Assembly: GCF_016918565.1 (NCBI RefSeq)
Contig: NZ_JAFFQD010000022.1
Location: 1-64,000, forward strand
Direction of reading: 5' to 3'
Length of the DNA stretch: 64,000 bases
From: Desulfogranum marinum
GTDB lineage: Bacteria; Desulfobacterota; Desulfobulbia; Desulfobulbales; Desulfobulbaceae
The notes under the pieces were generated by a model that was given only the letters and a program-made list of their open reading frames with translations, was not told the origin of the DNA and did no database searches. Position numbers and translations under genes: made by a program. Shown piece by piece: positions 1-8,678 of the stretch; position 1 is the stretch's first letter; each line of letters starts with the position of its first letter.

Positions 1-2
1 GC

Positions 3-104
3 GCCAAGTATAACTCAAAATTTGATTCGTTCTTTGATCAGTATGAGAAAAGTGCGCAGGAAAAAAGGGTCTCACGAGAGAAGAGGATTCGGCGTGTTAA
101 ATGA
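3..104 (+). CDS. C-terminal end of an unidentified protein (5' partial)
   Basis: An open frame enters from the left edge and ends at TGA 102-104, giving about 33 residues rich in Lys, Arg, Glu and Ser with a very basic end (KRIRRVK). The composition looks like a real charged C-terminus, and the other two forward frames read less protein-like. Too little is present to name a family. The gene's start lies outside the window, so this is only a likely partial gene. Confidence 0.4.
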   Translation, partial: AKYNSKFDSFFDQYEKSAQEKRVSREKRIRRVK

Positions 105-602
105 TTCCATAAACGTCGGATGCACCCCATTGCCACCTTCGAATCTAAAACAGACTCTCCATTGTTGATTGATTCTAATTGAATATGAACCTTCCCAGTT
201 GCCTGATGGATGTTCCAGGTGACTATTGGATGGTGTCTTTAGAGTTTCAGGCCTTGAAGAAGAGTAGGCATAATGAGTTTTCGTCCGGCTCTCGGCTGAA
301 TGCCTTGAGATAGCTTTCTAGAATCAACTCCCCTTATATTGGATAAGGTTAAGGGTTTGCCCCCTCGTTCAGAATCCCAATGTGTATCACACCCTGAAGA
401 TTTCCCCTGTGTGTTTTACCCATTCAGCTGAGGCATAAGGTTCAAATCTTCGTCCTCCCACAAAAAAAGGTTCTTTTTTCTTTCCGCATTGCATTATTGT
501 TCCATCTGTAAATAAGGCAGATTAGGCGCAATAGCTGTGACAATTCGGGACAATCGCTGGATACTGTTCTACAGGGAGAATGTGTTGAAATAACACGATA
601 AA
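105..602. other. Intergenic region, no gene seen
   Basis: About 500 bases between the partial gene and the tRNA. No frame with a good start, ribosome binding site and protein-like composition was found on either strand, and no clear hairpin followed by a T-run was recognised. A weak hairpin (GTGTT/AACAC, about 580-597) lies just downstream of the tRNA in its direction of transcription. Confidence 0.4.
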
Positions 603-700
603 TGGCGGAAGTGCATGGGAATCGAACCCACCTAGCAAGCTGTTCACCCGCTACACCGGATTTGAAGTCCGGGAGAGCCACCAGTGCCCTTTCCACTTCC
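603..700 (-). tRNA. selC: tRNA-Sec (anticodon UCA)
   Basis: On the minus strand a 98-base tRNA with encoded CCA end can be read. The acceptor arm GGAAGTG pairs with CACTTCC. The anticodon stem CCGGA/TCCGG frames loop CTTCAAA, giving anticodon TCA. A long variable arm of about seven pairs follows, and then a T arm with TTCGATTC. The length, the extra-long variable arm and the UCA anticodon identify selenocysteine tRNA. The eighth acceptor pair typical of bacterial tRNA-Sec looks mismatched (G-G) in my reading. No selA, selB or selD and no selenoprotein gene is visible in this window. Confidence 0.95.
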
Positions 701-828
701 ATTTTAAAATTTCAGAGTAATATCTATTGACCTTAAAAACAACTTTTTATTATAATCACGCCCAATCGTAAAGTAATTTCTCTATTAAATTTTAGATACC
801 ACTGGGTTGGAGTTTTCCCGAGCTATTT

Positions 829-1173
829 ATGGAATGTGAACGACTGATTCGCCTGATCAAAGACTGGTACCTTCGCGTCAAGCAAGAAACCATGGCCCCG
901 GCACGCATGATGCAGTTTGTTGATCAACATATCAAGGAATGTGAAACCTGCCGAGCAGACGCTGGACTGCAGGAAGAAATTGAAAAAATCAGGGAATTCG
1001 TCCTTCCTGAATCAAAAATTCCTAAAGCTATCCGTGTCCAGGAAGATAAACCCACACCGGAAATTTCGCCGGATGAAGAAGAAGAAGTCGAAGACAAATA
1101 CATCGATGATGATGACGATGATGAAAGTGAAATTAGTGAAGACCTGAACGAAGAGGCTCCACCGGAAATATAG
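829..1173 (+). CDS. Small acidic protein with a zinc-finger-like N-terminus
   Basis: A 114-residue protein starting at ATG 829 next to the tRNA-Sec gene. Its first half is mixed and carries an H-x4-C-x2-C arrangement (HIKECETC, about residues 34-41) plus an early Cys3. This resembles the short zinc-binding fold of anti-sigma (zf-HC2) proteins. The second half is extremely acidic, with runs of Glu and Asp at about residues 83-103. There is no membrane segment, so it is not a classical membrane anti-sigma factor. Function is unknown; the zinc-binding idea is inference. It is followed by a clear terminator. Confidence 0.7.
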   Translation: MECERLIRLIKDWYLRVKQETMAPARMMQFVDQHIKECETCRADAGLQEEIEKIREFVLPESKIPKAIRVQEDKPTPEISPDEEEEVEDKYIDDDDDDESEISEDLNEEAPPEI

Positions 1174-1254
1174 GACCGATCTAGTTACTCAGCAAAATTA
1201 TTTTTTGTTCCGGCCTGCAAACAATCTCTCATTTCCCCTTATAGTTATGCTGTG

Positions 1255-1290
1255 AAGACGTCGTAATAACTTTGTTTTACGACGTCTTTT
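1255..1290 (+). terminator. Rho-independent terminator
   Basis: Perfect 12-base inverted repeat AAGACGTCGTAA (1255-1266) and TTACGACGTCTT (1277-1288) with a 10-base loop, followed by T bases. It lies 80 bases after the small acidic gene. Confidence 0.8.
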
Positions 1291-1502
1291 CATTTTCCAA
1301 GGCACTTGACGCGCCCTCTTTCCCCTTCAATACCGTTTCTCTGAACCTTGACTCGTCGCTCATCTTATGCCTTATTCACGATTTTTCATAACCATTGTGT
1401 TGCCTTTTTTAAATTACACGCAATCTCCTTTTGGTCGCCAACTGTCATTCCATTCTGTTTTGCACAGTAGACGATGAAATCAAATTTTCTCTTGCCTGAA
1501 AT
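1291..1502. other. Convergent intergenic region, nothing recognised
   Basis: Between the terminator and the 3' end of the ABC permease gene. No reading frame, repeat or strong hairpin was recognised on either strand. Confidence 0.3.
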
Positions 1503-2624
1503 TTAATCAAGCCGTTTTGAAAAACGAACGGCACTGACCAACAGAAAAAACATTGCGAATCCAATCAGATATAATATATCAATCGCGACTCCGTTTAACG
1601 TTTCTCCTCTGAGAACGATTCCCCTGATAATACGAAGAAAATGGGTTAATGGCAATATTTCTGCCAACAGCTGAGCAATTTTCGGCATAGCCACAAAGGG
1701 AAACATAAACCCTGAAAGCAGCATGGAGGGAAGAAATATAAAGATAAACATCTGCATTGCAGCCAATTGATTGCGAGCCAGGGTCGAGATAGTCAAGCCC
1801 AAAGTAAGGTTGGCAACAATAAAGATTAGGCAGACAGTGTAGATAGCAAGCAGTTTGCCGGCCACGGGAATATTGAACAGCAAAACGCCAAGGAACAGAA
1901 TGACAGACACCTGTATAAGCCCAATGCCGATGTAGGGTATGATTTTCCCCAGCATCAGTTCAAGATTTCGTACCGGTGTGGTAATAAGCAACTCCATATT
2001 ACCCCGCTCCCGCTCTCTAACAATGGCGATTGAGGTAAACATCACCATGGTCATGGTAAGAATAACACCAAGCAATCCAGGCACCGTAAATAAGGCTGCC
2101 CTTCTTTCCGGATTATAGAGCAGGCGTACTGCTATCTGCTGCGACTGCGATTGATTGGCAACCGTGCTCCCCGGCTGAAAGGAAAAATTACTCAGCTGAC
2201 GAACAGCCGCAGCCAAGGTGGTATCAGACCCATCTACAAGTAATTGCACCAATGGCCGTCCTTCTCCTTCATAATAGCGCTGCTCTCCATCGTGAGGAAT
2301 ATACAAACCAGCACTCACTACTCCATCTTGAATGAGGCTTTCTAAATGCTGAGGACTTGTCGCCATTTGGTTAAAATCCAAAATCTGGGTTGCCTCCAAA
2401 TCCAGAATCAGTTGCCGGGAAAAGCCGCTATTCAAGTTATCTGCAACAGCAGCGGGAATATGTCGCACATCGGTATTGATTGTATAACCAAACAGGACCA
2501 GTTGAAACAGTGGGATCATAACCACCATGCCAAACGTTAAACGATCATGGACAAGATGAAGAAATTCCTTACGAGAAATTGCTATAATTCTGACAAAAGC
2601 AGCAGGCATGGACATCACCGTCAA
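1503..2624 (-). CDS. ABC-2 type transporter permease
   Basis: A 373-residue integral membrane protein of the ABC-2 permease family (YbhS/YbhR type). One N-terminal membrane segment (about 30-50) is followed by a large extracytoplasmic domain to about residue 175. A C-terminal group of five hydrophobic segments follows; a basic-acidic turn near residue 205 (RERERGNMELL) before the second of them is typical of the family. The start codon overlaps the stop of the upstream ATPase gene (ATGA), so the two are translationally coupled. It probably forms the export channel with the ATPase and fusion protein. Only one permease gene is present, whereas Ybh systems usually have two, so it may act as a homodimer. 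Substrate unknown. Confidence 0.9.
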   Translation of the reverse strand: MTVMSMPAAFVRIIAISRKEFLHLVHDRLTFGMVVMIPLFQLVLFGYTINTDVRHIPAAVADNLNSGFSRQLILDLEATQILDFNQMATSPQHLESLIQDGVVSAGLYIPHDGEQRYYEGEGRPLVQLLVDGSDTTLAAAVRQLSNFSFQPGSTVANQSQSQQIAVRLLYNPERRAALFTVPGLLGVILTMTMVMFTSIAIVRERERGNMELLITTPVRNLELMLGKIIPYIGIGLIQVSVILFLGVLLFNIPVAGKLLAIYTVCLIFIVANLTLGLTISTLARNQLAAMQMFIFIFLPSMLLSGFMFPFVAMPKIAQLLAEILPLTHFLRIIRGIVLRGETLNGVAIDILYLIGFAMFFLLVSAVRFSKRLD

Positions 2625-3547
2625 GCTCCTTTGTCCGTTTCCTGGGTAACCATGACAAAAACATCCTCCATCGAAGGTTCAACGGTCTTGATAGAGAGAT
2701 CGCAGCCAGACACCTGCTCAGCCAGCCACGCTTCGTCTTCTCTTTGTCCAGGCCTGAGCATGACGCGTAAGGACACTCCTATTCTAGTGGTTGTCAGCAC
2801 CTCCGGCAGCCCTACGAGTAAGTGCCTTGCCGACGTGATGTCCTGTCCGTCCATTTGAAATATTCTACTCCCCAAATTCTGTTTCAGGGCTTTCGGTGTC
2901 CCATCAGCTACCTTTTGCCCCTCATGCAGAATAGCGAGCTGGTGGCACCGCTCTGCCTCGTCCATGAGGTGGGTGGTGACCAGGACCGTTGTTCCTCCCT
3001 CACACATAATAAAAAGTTCATCCCAGAATTCTCTACGCGTATTTGGATCCACTTCTGATGTCGGTTCATCCAGAAGCAGCAGTTTGGGGTGGTGGATAAC
3101 AGCCGCTGCTAGTGCCAACCTTCGCTTCTGGCCTCCGGAAAGGGCACCTGCAGGTCTGTTGCTGAAACTGCTGAGATGAAACCGATCAAGCAGCTGGTGA
3201 ACACGTCCGCTTCTTTGACTCTTTTCAACCCCCATAATCTGCGCCATAAACTGCATGTTTTGTAATATGGTCAGATCGCTATAAAGAGAAAACTTCTGTG
3301 TCATGTAGCCGACTTTTCTTCTGATCTGTCTGGTCTGTTCAGGGATCTTCATTCCCAGTACTTCAATTTCCCCGGCAGACGGTTCAAGCAAGCCGCACAT
3401 CATCCGTATAGCGGTTGTTTTTCCACTTCCGTTAGGGCCGAGAAAGCCATAGACCCTCTCTCGTGGAATCACCATATCAACCCTGTCAACTGCCGTAAAC
3501 CGCCCAAACCTTTTGGTTAACCCTTTCACCTGAATAGCGTTCTTCAC
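2621..3547 (-). CDS. ABC transporter ATP-binding protein (drug-export type)
   Basis: A 308-residue nucleotide-binding subunit. Visible motifs are Walker A GPNGSGKTT near residue 37, a Q-loop around YMTQKFSLYSDL, the signature LSGGQKRRLALAAA near residue 139, Walker B LLLLDEPTSEVD, and the H-loop TTHLMDEAERC. After about residue 225 there is a family-typical C-terminal accessory domain. The start is GTG at 3547, two bases after the stop of the upstream fusion-protein gene. Together with its neighbours it forms a three-gene export operon. It most resembles CcmA/YbhF-type exporters; the substrate cannot be told from sequence. Confidence 0.92.
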   Translation of the reverse strand: MKNAIQVKGLTKRFGRFTAVDRVDMVIPRERVYGFLGPNGSGKTTAIRMMCGLLEPSAGEIEVLGMKIPEQTRQIRRKVGYMTQKFSLYSDLTILQNMQFMAQIMGVEKSQRSGRVHQLLDRFHLSSFSNRPAGALSGGQKRRLALAAAVIHHPKLLLLDEPTSEVDPNTRREFWDELFIMCEGGTTVLVTTHLMDEAERCHQLAILHEGQKVADGTPKALKQNLGSRIFQMDGQDITSARHLLVGLPEVLTTTRIGVSLRVMLRPGQREDEAWLAEQVSGCDLSIKTVEPSMEDVFVMVTQETDKGA

Positions 3548-3549
3548 AA

Positions 3550-4524
3550 TTATTCCAGCAAGAGCTGTACGGGAGTACCCGCAGTAAGTTTGCCGGCTTC
3601 CGGATCCATAATCTCCAGTTCAGCTATATAAGACAGCCGGGAACGATCTCGTTCAGACAAGGCAAAGTAAGGTGTAAAAGAAGCCACTGAGGAAATAAAA
3701 CGAAGACGTGTGGAAAAAACCTGCTGCCGGCCATCAATTTTTAAACGAAAAGTCGATCCAGGCAGCATTTGGGATCGATAGGGTTCCGGAATATAGACCC
3801 TTGCCCAAGGGCGCTCACCAGCAAGAATGGTACAGACCACCGCATTCAGCGGCGGCCTGTCGCCTAATTTAAAGGGTAAACTGTCAACCACGCCGTCACG
3901 AGTAGCCCTGATTGAATACTCATCGCGAATCAATTGCATCTGTTCCAACTGAGCCTGCAAAGAAGCTACTCTGCATTTTGCCTGCTCAACCTGCTCCTTT
4001 CGTGAGCCGGCAAGGAGTTTATCCAGGCTTGCAGACAAGACATTGACCTCGCCCACGGCATTCAAATACGTATTCCTGGCATTATCCAGCTTTTGCTTGC
4101 TTGTCGAGTTTGTTGTAAAAAGAGCCTGCTGCCGCTGATAACTTTCATCACTGTTTTTCATGGTCGCCAAAGCTGCATTCAGCCGGGCTCGGGCTTCAGC
4201 TATTATTTCCTCGCGTGGCCCGGCCTTAAGTTCTTTGAGCTGCCAGATCGCCTGCTCCTGTCGCGCCTGAAGATCATTGTAACTACTTGCAATTTTTCGG
4301 TCATCTATCTGCACCAGCAAGGTGCCTGCATTCACTCGCTGCCCCTCCTGAACTGCAATTTCCAGAATGGCTTCGCTGGCTGGAATTCGGCTGTTTACTC
4401 GATCCCACTCAAGAGTCCCTAGAGCCTGCTCAGGTTCAGTTCGGCACCCCAGCAGGCAAAGCATGGTGAGTGACAGTATCAAACTATATTTCATGCCTCT
4501 TACTATCATGATCAAGAATTCCAT
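3550..4524 (-). CDS. HlyD-family periplasmic adaptor lipoprotein of the ABC exporter
   Basis: A membrane-fusion protein of about 310-324 residues. It begins with a signal peptide ending in a lipobox (LCLLGC), so it is probably a lipoprotein. Next comes a biotinyl-lipoyl half-motif (EGQRVNAGTLLVQIDD, about residues 60-75). A long alpha-helical hairpin rich in Gln, Ala and Arg (about 80-200) and a beta-barrel domain follow. It links the inner-membrane ABC pump to an outer-membrane channel; no such channel is encoded in this operon. The start is uncertain: in-frame ATG codons at 4524, 4509 and 4494 all lead into the signal peptide. The ATG at 4494 has a purine-rich stretch too close to be a normal ribosome site. 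Confidence 0.88.
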   Translation of the reverse strand: MEFLIMIVRGMKYSLILSLTMLCLLGCRTEPEQALGTLEWDRVNSRIPASEAILEIAVQEGQRVNAGTLLVQIDDRKIASSYNDLQARQEQAIWQLKELKAGPREEIIAEARARLNAALATMKNSDESYQRQQALFTTNSTSKQKLDNARNTYLNAVGEVNVLSASLDKLLAGSRKEQVEQAKCRVASLQAQLEQMQLIRDEYSIRATRDGVVDSLPFKLGDRPPLNAVVCTILAGERPWARVYIPEPYRSQMLPGSTFRLKIDGRQQVFSTRLRFISSVASFTPYFALSERDRSRLSYIAELEIMDPEAGKLTAGTPVQLLLE

Positions 4525-4629
4525 GTGGATACGCTGCGCTTGCCTTGTCTACCCTGCGTAAAGGCCTGGTCAGAGACGACAACAAGGGGTGCTGGTAAAC
4601 GATTGTATGACCTGCACCCCATCATAACT

Positions 4630-4821
4630 GAGCCCGTTGATTTACTGTCTTTTCGCCCAATCTCTCGGAGTCTAGCGCTTACCTCGTTATGCTGAAAAAA
4701 TAATCCTCGGAGGTAAGCGAAGACTCCGATATCAAATATATGCCTATGGTTATTTTTCAAGCATGCCTCGGAGTCTTCGCTTACCTGACCTTGAACAAAA
4801 CCCTAGTAAATCAACAGACTC
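4630..4821. repeat. MITE-like repeat R1 with outer inverted repeat
   Basis: A non-coding element between the ABC operon and leuD. Outer inverted repeat: GAGCCCGTTGATTTACT (4630-4646) against AGTAAATCAACAGACTC (4805-4821), with a perfect core GTTGATTTACT. Inside it are three copies of a GGTAAGCGNAGACTCCG motif in alternating direction (about 4669-4687, 4709-4729, 4770-4788). The central part (about 4654-4806) matches a second copy at 36726-36880 along most of its length. No open frame; probably a non-autonomous mobile element. Confidence 0.75.
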
Positions 4822-4840
4822 ATAACTCAAAAATAAAAAA

Positions 4841-5479
4841 TCAGGAAAACAACCAAGGCGTTATCTTTCGACGCTCTGCTTCATAGGCAAAAATAGCATC
4901 TTTTTTCTCTAAAGTGAGACCGATATCATCCAGACCATTTAAAAGACAATGTTTTCGAAAAGGATCTACTTGAAAAGATAAAATCTCTCCACTTGGTTTT
5001 TTTATCTGTTCGCTCTCAAGATCAATTTCCAGAGTATATCCGGGAGCTGCATACATCTCAGCAAAAAGAGCGGCAACGACCTCCCCCGGTTGCACAATCG
5101 GCAGCATACCGTTTTTAAAACAGTTATTAAAAAATATGTCTGCAAAACTCGGCGCAATGATCACCCGAATGCCATAATCCAGCAACGCCCACGGCGCATG
5201 CTCCCTGCTTGAACCGCAGCCGAAATTTTCCCTGGCAAGCAGAATCGAAGCACCTTGATAACGCTTTTGGTTTAAGGGAAAATCAGTATTGAGCGGACGG
5301 TTGCTGTTGTCCATTCCAGGTTGCCCTTCATCCATATAGCGCAAGGTATCAAACAGGTTGGGGCCGAATCCTGTCCTTTTAATGGATTTTAAAAACTGTT
5401 TAGGGATAATAAGATCCGTATCCACATTCGCCCGGTCCATAGGGGCAACAATCCCTTTTTGCACGGTAAACGCTTCCAT
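4841..5479 (-). CDS. leuD: 3-isopropylmalate dehydratase small subunit
   Basis: About 212 residues, the usual size for the LeuD swivel subunit that, with LeuC, isomerises 2- to 3-isopropylmalate in leucine synthesis. The diagnostic motif [15 protein letters not shown] and the N-terminal [20 protein letters not shown] are present. The start is taken at ATG 5479, which overlaps the leuC stop (TAATG); upstream in-frame codons would extend into leuC and are not needed. The cytoplasmic partner LeuC is encoded directly upstream. leuA and leuB are not in this window. Confidence 0.96.
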   Translation of the reverse strand: MEAFTVQKGIVAPMDRANVDTDLIIPKQFLKSIKRTGFGPNLFDTLRYMDEGQPGMDNSNRPLNTDFPLNQKRYQGASILLARENFGCGSSREHAPWALLDYGIRVIIAPSFADIFFNNCFKNGMLPIVQPGEVVAALFAEMYAAPGYTLEIDLESEQIKKPSGEILSFQVDPFRKHCLLNGLDDIGLTLEKKDAIFAYEAERRKITPWLFS

Positions 5480-6909
5480 TACTTTTCCCCCTCCCATGTT
5501 CTGATATCCACAAAGTGTCCTGCAATTGCTGCGCAAGCCGCCATTAATGGGCTGACAAGATGCGTACGCCCTCCAAAACCTTGACGCCCCTCAAAGTTAC
5601 GATTGGAAGTGGAGGCGCAATGTTCCCCCTTACCCAATTTATCATCATTCATGGCAAGGCACATGGAGCAACCAGGTTCACGCCACTCAAAGCCGGCCTC
5701 TTTAAAGACTGTATCCAATCCTTCCTGCTCGGCCTGTTTTTTTACCAGACCGGATCCTGGTACGACCATGGCCTGTTTAATGGTTGCTGCAACCTTGTGT
5801 CCTTTCACGACCTCTGCTGCGGCTCGGAGGTCTTCAATACGGGAATTGGTACAAGATCCGATAAAGACACGATCCAGTTTGATGTCGGTTATCTTTTCTC
5901 CTGCCTTCAATCCCATATATTTTAAAGCACTGGTGATGCCTTCAGCCTGGGTTTCTGTCTTGGCCTTCTCCGGATCAGGGACAATACCCGTCACTCCGGT
6001 CACCATTTCAGGAGATGTTCCCCAACTCACCTGCGGTTCAATGACAGTTGCATCAATGTTGATCACCTTGTCGAACTCAGCATCGTCGTCAGAAACCAAC
6101 TGCTGCCAATACGCCTTGGCCTGTTCCCACATTTCCCCCTTGGGAGCGAAAGGCTTATTTTCCACATAGGCTAAAGTTTTTTCATCAACTGCTACCAAAC
6201 CGGCTCTTGCCCCAGCCTCAATAGCCATATTACAGATCGTCATCCGCCCCTCCATTGAAAGAGACCGAATAGTTGATCCGCCAAACTCAATGGTATAGCC
6301 AGTCCCGCCAGCTGTACCTATCTGACCTATAATGTACAGAATCAGATCTTTGGCGGTCACTCCAGGCCCCAGTTCCCCCTCAACCTTGATCAGCATGTTC
6401 TTCATTTTTTTCTGAAGAAGACACTGGGTTGCCAGAACATGCTCCACTTCAGAGGTCCCAATCCCCTGGGCTAATGCACCAAGCGCACCGTGGGTAGAAG
6501 TGTGCGAATCGCCACAGACAATGGTCATTCCCGGCAGGGTTACCCCCTGTTCCGGTCCCATCACATGAACAATACCCTGACGCTCATCGCCCATACCAAA
6601 TTCACGGATATCAAATAATCGACAGTTCTCGTTAAGTGTCTGTACCTGAAGCCGTGAGATGGGGTCCTTAATACCCTCGATACCTGAACTTCTTTCAGCC
6701 AACAAAGTAGGTACATTATGATCAGGAGTTGCCAGGTTGGCCTTCGGTTTCCAGGGTTTTCTCCCCTGCAGCCTCAGCCCTTCAAAAGCTTGGGGTGATG
6801 TCACCTCATGGAGCAAATGGCGATCAATATAAATAAGCGAGGTACCGTCAGGGCGTTCCTCTACCAGGTGCGCCTCCCATAATTTATCATACAAAGTTTT
6901 CCCAGCCAT
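5479..6909 (-). CDS. leuC: 3-isopropylmalate dehydratase large subunit
   Basis: A 476-residue aconitase-family protein of the enterobacterial LeuC type, which carries the iron-sulfur cluster of isopropylmalate isomerase. The cluster ligands are visible as Cys in [11 protein letters not shown] and the pair in GCSMCLAMN. The N-terminal [21 protein letters not shown] motif is also intact. The gene is coupled to leuD by a one-base overlap. Length and all motifs look normal. Confidence 0.97.
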   Translation of the reverse strand: MAGKTLYDKLWEAHLVEERPDGTSLIYIDRHLLHEVTSPQAFEGLRLQGRKPWKPKANLATPDHNVPTLLAERSSGIEGIKDPISRLQVQTLNENCRLFDIREFGMGDERQGIVHVMGPEQGVTLPGMTIVCGDSHTSTHGALGALAQGIGTSEVEHVLATQCLLQKKMKNMLIKVEGELGPGVTAKDLILYIIGQIGTAGGTGYTIEFGGSTIRSLSMEGRMTICNMAIEAGARAGLVAVDEKTLAYVENKPFAPKGEMWEQAKAYWQQLVSDDDAEFDKVINIDATVIEPQVSWGTSPEMVTGVTGIVPDPEKAKTETQAEGITSALKYMGLKAGEKITDIKLDRVFIGSCTNSRIEDLRAAAEVVKGHKVAATIKQAMVVPGSGLVKKQAEQEGLDTVFKEAGFEWREPGCSMCLAMNDDKLGKGEHCASTSNRNFEGRQGFGGRTHLVSPLMAACAAIAGHFVDIRTWEGEK

Positions 6910-7015
6910 TACGCATATGCCTCCACGGATATGATGTGATTTTTCTCTCTTCTTCTCATGTTGTGCCCTTGCGCGCCCTTCATCTTGATTGTACTCGCCT
7001 TTTTCCGATTCCCAA

Positions 7016-7303
7016 TCAGCAGCAGCCTTTTACAATCTCCCGCCCTAACAGTCTGTTGACCCACTTGGCGATAATATAGGCAGCACACCCGACTCCAGGA
7101 TCCACGGTTATCGCCTCTGTTGGACAATTAGCCTGACAAGCACCACACTCCATACAGAGATCAACGTTGGTTATATACGCTTTTCGTTGCTCAAGATACA
7201 AAATCCGGTGCGGACAAACCACGACACAACTTCCGCACCCTATACATGCCTCCTGATCCAACTGCAGGGTCACTGCGCCTTCTATATATCTGAAAGTATC
7301 CAC
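7016..7303 (-). CDS. hgcB: Mercury methylation ferredoxin HgcB
   Basis: A 95-residue ferredoxin with two 4Fe-4S motifs, [12 protein letters not shown] (Cys 20, 23, 26, 30) and [12 protein letters not shown] (Cys 50, 53, 56, 60). It also has the features that set HgcB apart from ordinary ferredoxins: a lone conserved Cys in GVGC (Cys 73) and a terminal vicinal Cys pair (Cys 94-95, ending KGCC). HgcB passes electrons to the HgcA corrinoid and is thought to bind Hg(II) through the terminal cysteines. The gene starts 18 bases after hgcA on the same strand, so the two are almost surely co-transcribed. Confidence 0.97.
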   Translation of the reverse strand: MDTFRYIEGAVTLQLDQEACIGCGSCVVVCPHRILYLEQRKAYITNVDLCMECGACQANCPTEAITVDPGVGCAAYIIAKWVNRLLGREIVKGCC

Positions 7304-7321
7304 ACGTCCTCCTGCTTATCT

Positions 7322-8329
7322 CTAAATTACAAAAGGGCTTAATAACCATAAAACCAATGCCCCTGCTGCACATAGGCACTGAACAAGAAGTCCTCGTTTC
7401 ATTTCGTACTCAACTCCACTTGGGGAGGTAAAAGGGGTAGACCCGGTGAAATTCATTGCCAGGTAGGAACTGATAGCAACGGACCATAAGGCCATGGCTG
7501 CTTTTTCAAAATCACTAAGAACCGTATCACATCCCCACAGACACCACAATCCGACCAATAAGCCAGGAAAGAGCCCTTTGATCCAAAACTGGCGCCCAGG
7601 AAGCCATGGCAAAAAAAGAGGCACCACCAAGGCACCACTAAACACTGCAGCCACTGTTATTATTACAAAAATGCCCCCCCGGTCAAACATGGCTGCAGCA
7701 GAAAAAGCATCCGGTCCTATCCCCGAAAGAGCAACTCCTACTAACAAAATAACCAGCAGCTGTCTGGACAGCAGATAAAACTCGACTGGTACCAGGACCA
7801 TTCTTTCTGCCATGGAAAATGTCACCGTACGCATTGCCTCGTCAGCCTGGTTTCCATTGGCGACAAACTCCTGCAGCGCACTTGCCCGCACCGGGCCAAA
7901 GATTACTGTAAATCCGCTCCGCTTTTTCACCTCGTGAGCACTGACCGCAACGGCTGCCAGCTGGGGAACGATAATCTGTTGATGGTCAACCAGCTGCTCT
8001 ACCCGGTAGCGCTCAAGGCTCATCACTATTTCCTGGGTGGAAAATGTTTGCTTACCTGCTGCACACCATACATTGATCCCCCTTGTATCAAGCACCAAAA
8101 TCCACGCTGAAAAACCGGCCAAGTGAAAACGAAGGGTATCAAATGATAACTTATAGTTTGCAGATACAAGTACCGGAGAAGTGGATGTCGGCGATCCTAC
8201 AGCGTAGATTCCGGGAGCAATCGCATAGGTATTGCGTATGGTTCCCACCCTTGCCAGCACTGTTTCATATCGATCACGGACCGACGGAATCGTGAAGACC
8301 TTCGGTACAGAGCCTATAGAGGTTGCCAT
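7322..8329 (-). CDS. hgcA: Mercury methylation corrinoid protein HgcA
   Basis: HgcA transfers a methyl group from its corrinoid to inorganic mercury. The cytoplasmic corrinoid-binding domain carries the hallmark cap-helix motif NVWCAAGK with the Co-coordinating Cys. It is followed by GFTVIFGPVRA-type conserved sequence and then about five membrane segments in the C-terminal half (from about residue 190). Two starts are possible. GTG 8341 puts the motif at residues 90-97 with Cys 93, as numbered in the best studied HgcA, but has no ribosome site. ATG 8329 has TGGAG six bases upstream and is preferred here. hgcB follows at once; an ArsR-type gene lies upstream with a repeat between. Confidence 0.97.
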   Translation of the reverse strand: MATSIGSVPKVFTIPSVRDRYETVLARVGTIRNTYAIAPGIYAVGSPTSTSPVLVSANYKLSFDTLRFHLAGFSAWILVLDTRGINVWCAAGKQTFSTQEIVMSLERYRVEQLVDHQQIIVPQLAAVAVSAHEVKKRSGFTVIFGPVRASALQEFVANGNQADEAMRTVTFSMAERMVLVPVEFYLLSRQLLVILLVGVALSGIGPDAFSAAAMFDRGGIFVIITVAAVFSGALVVPLFLPWLPGRQFWIKGLFPGLLVGLWCLWGCDTVLSDFEKAAMALWSVAISSYLAMNFTGSTPFTSPSGVEYEMKRGLLVQCLCAAGALVLWLLSPFVI

Positions 8330-8341
8330 AAACTGCTCCAC

Positions 8342-8515
8342 AAAAGGCTCAATACAATAACCTGCTCGTTGGTCAACCCCGGCCCGGGGCTCCTGTTTAG
8401 GTCCTCAGCACGGCGCCTCCCGCTCTGCTGCAATCGGAATTACCGGTTTCGGTTGCAACTTTTGCAATTCTATCATTTTTCCATCATGCATGTAGTTTTT
8501 CCAATCCTGTTAAGG
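8342..8515 (-). promoter_or_regulatory. Candidate structured leader of hgcA
   Basis: The 174 bases before hgcA are GC-rich and can fold, read on the minus strand. UGCAA (8451-8455) can pair with UUGCA (8430-8434). CAGCA (8427-8431) can pair with UGCUG. CCCCGG can pair with CCGGGG in a tight hairpin (about 8378-8391). No T-run follows, so it is not a simple terminator. I did not match it to a known riboswitch class; it lacks the conserved cobalamin-riboswitch core found at 19528-19686. Functional structure is inference. Confidence 0.35.
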
Positions 8516-8517
8516 AT

Positions 8518-8678
8518 GATGGCGTCGTAAAAAGTCTGATCTACGGTATTGCAAGTTTTGCCCGAAGCCCTGACTACCATATGTATAGTCAAAGCCTCGG
8601 GCAAAAAACTGCGCCTTGTATATCGAACTTTTGTACCTAGCCATCTTTAGTGTGTGATGGACTTTTTACGAGTCCATC
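8518..8678. repeat. MITE-like repeat R2 between arsR-like gene and hgcA
   Basis: A 161-base element with 19-base terminal inverted repeats: GATGGCGTCGTAAAAAGTC (8518-8536) against GACTTTTTACGAGTCCATC (8660-8678), differing at two positions. The inner half holds a second long inverted repeat (TTTGCCCGA ... TCGGGCAAA, about 8557-8607). No coding capacity. The right terminal repeat supplies the stop codon of the ArsR-type gene. Similar TIR-like pieces (GGCGTCATAAAAG, GGCGTCGT) occur near 59212 and 59224. Confidence 0.8.

Noticed and set aside
442-702. Open frame on the minus strand over the tRNA
   Set aside because: It overlaps tRNA-Sec completely and has no ribosome site or protein-like pattern.
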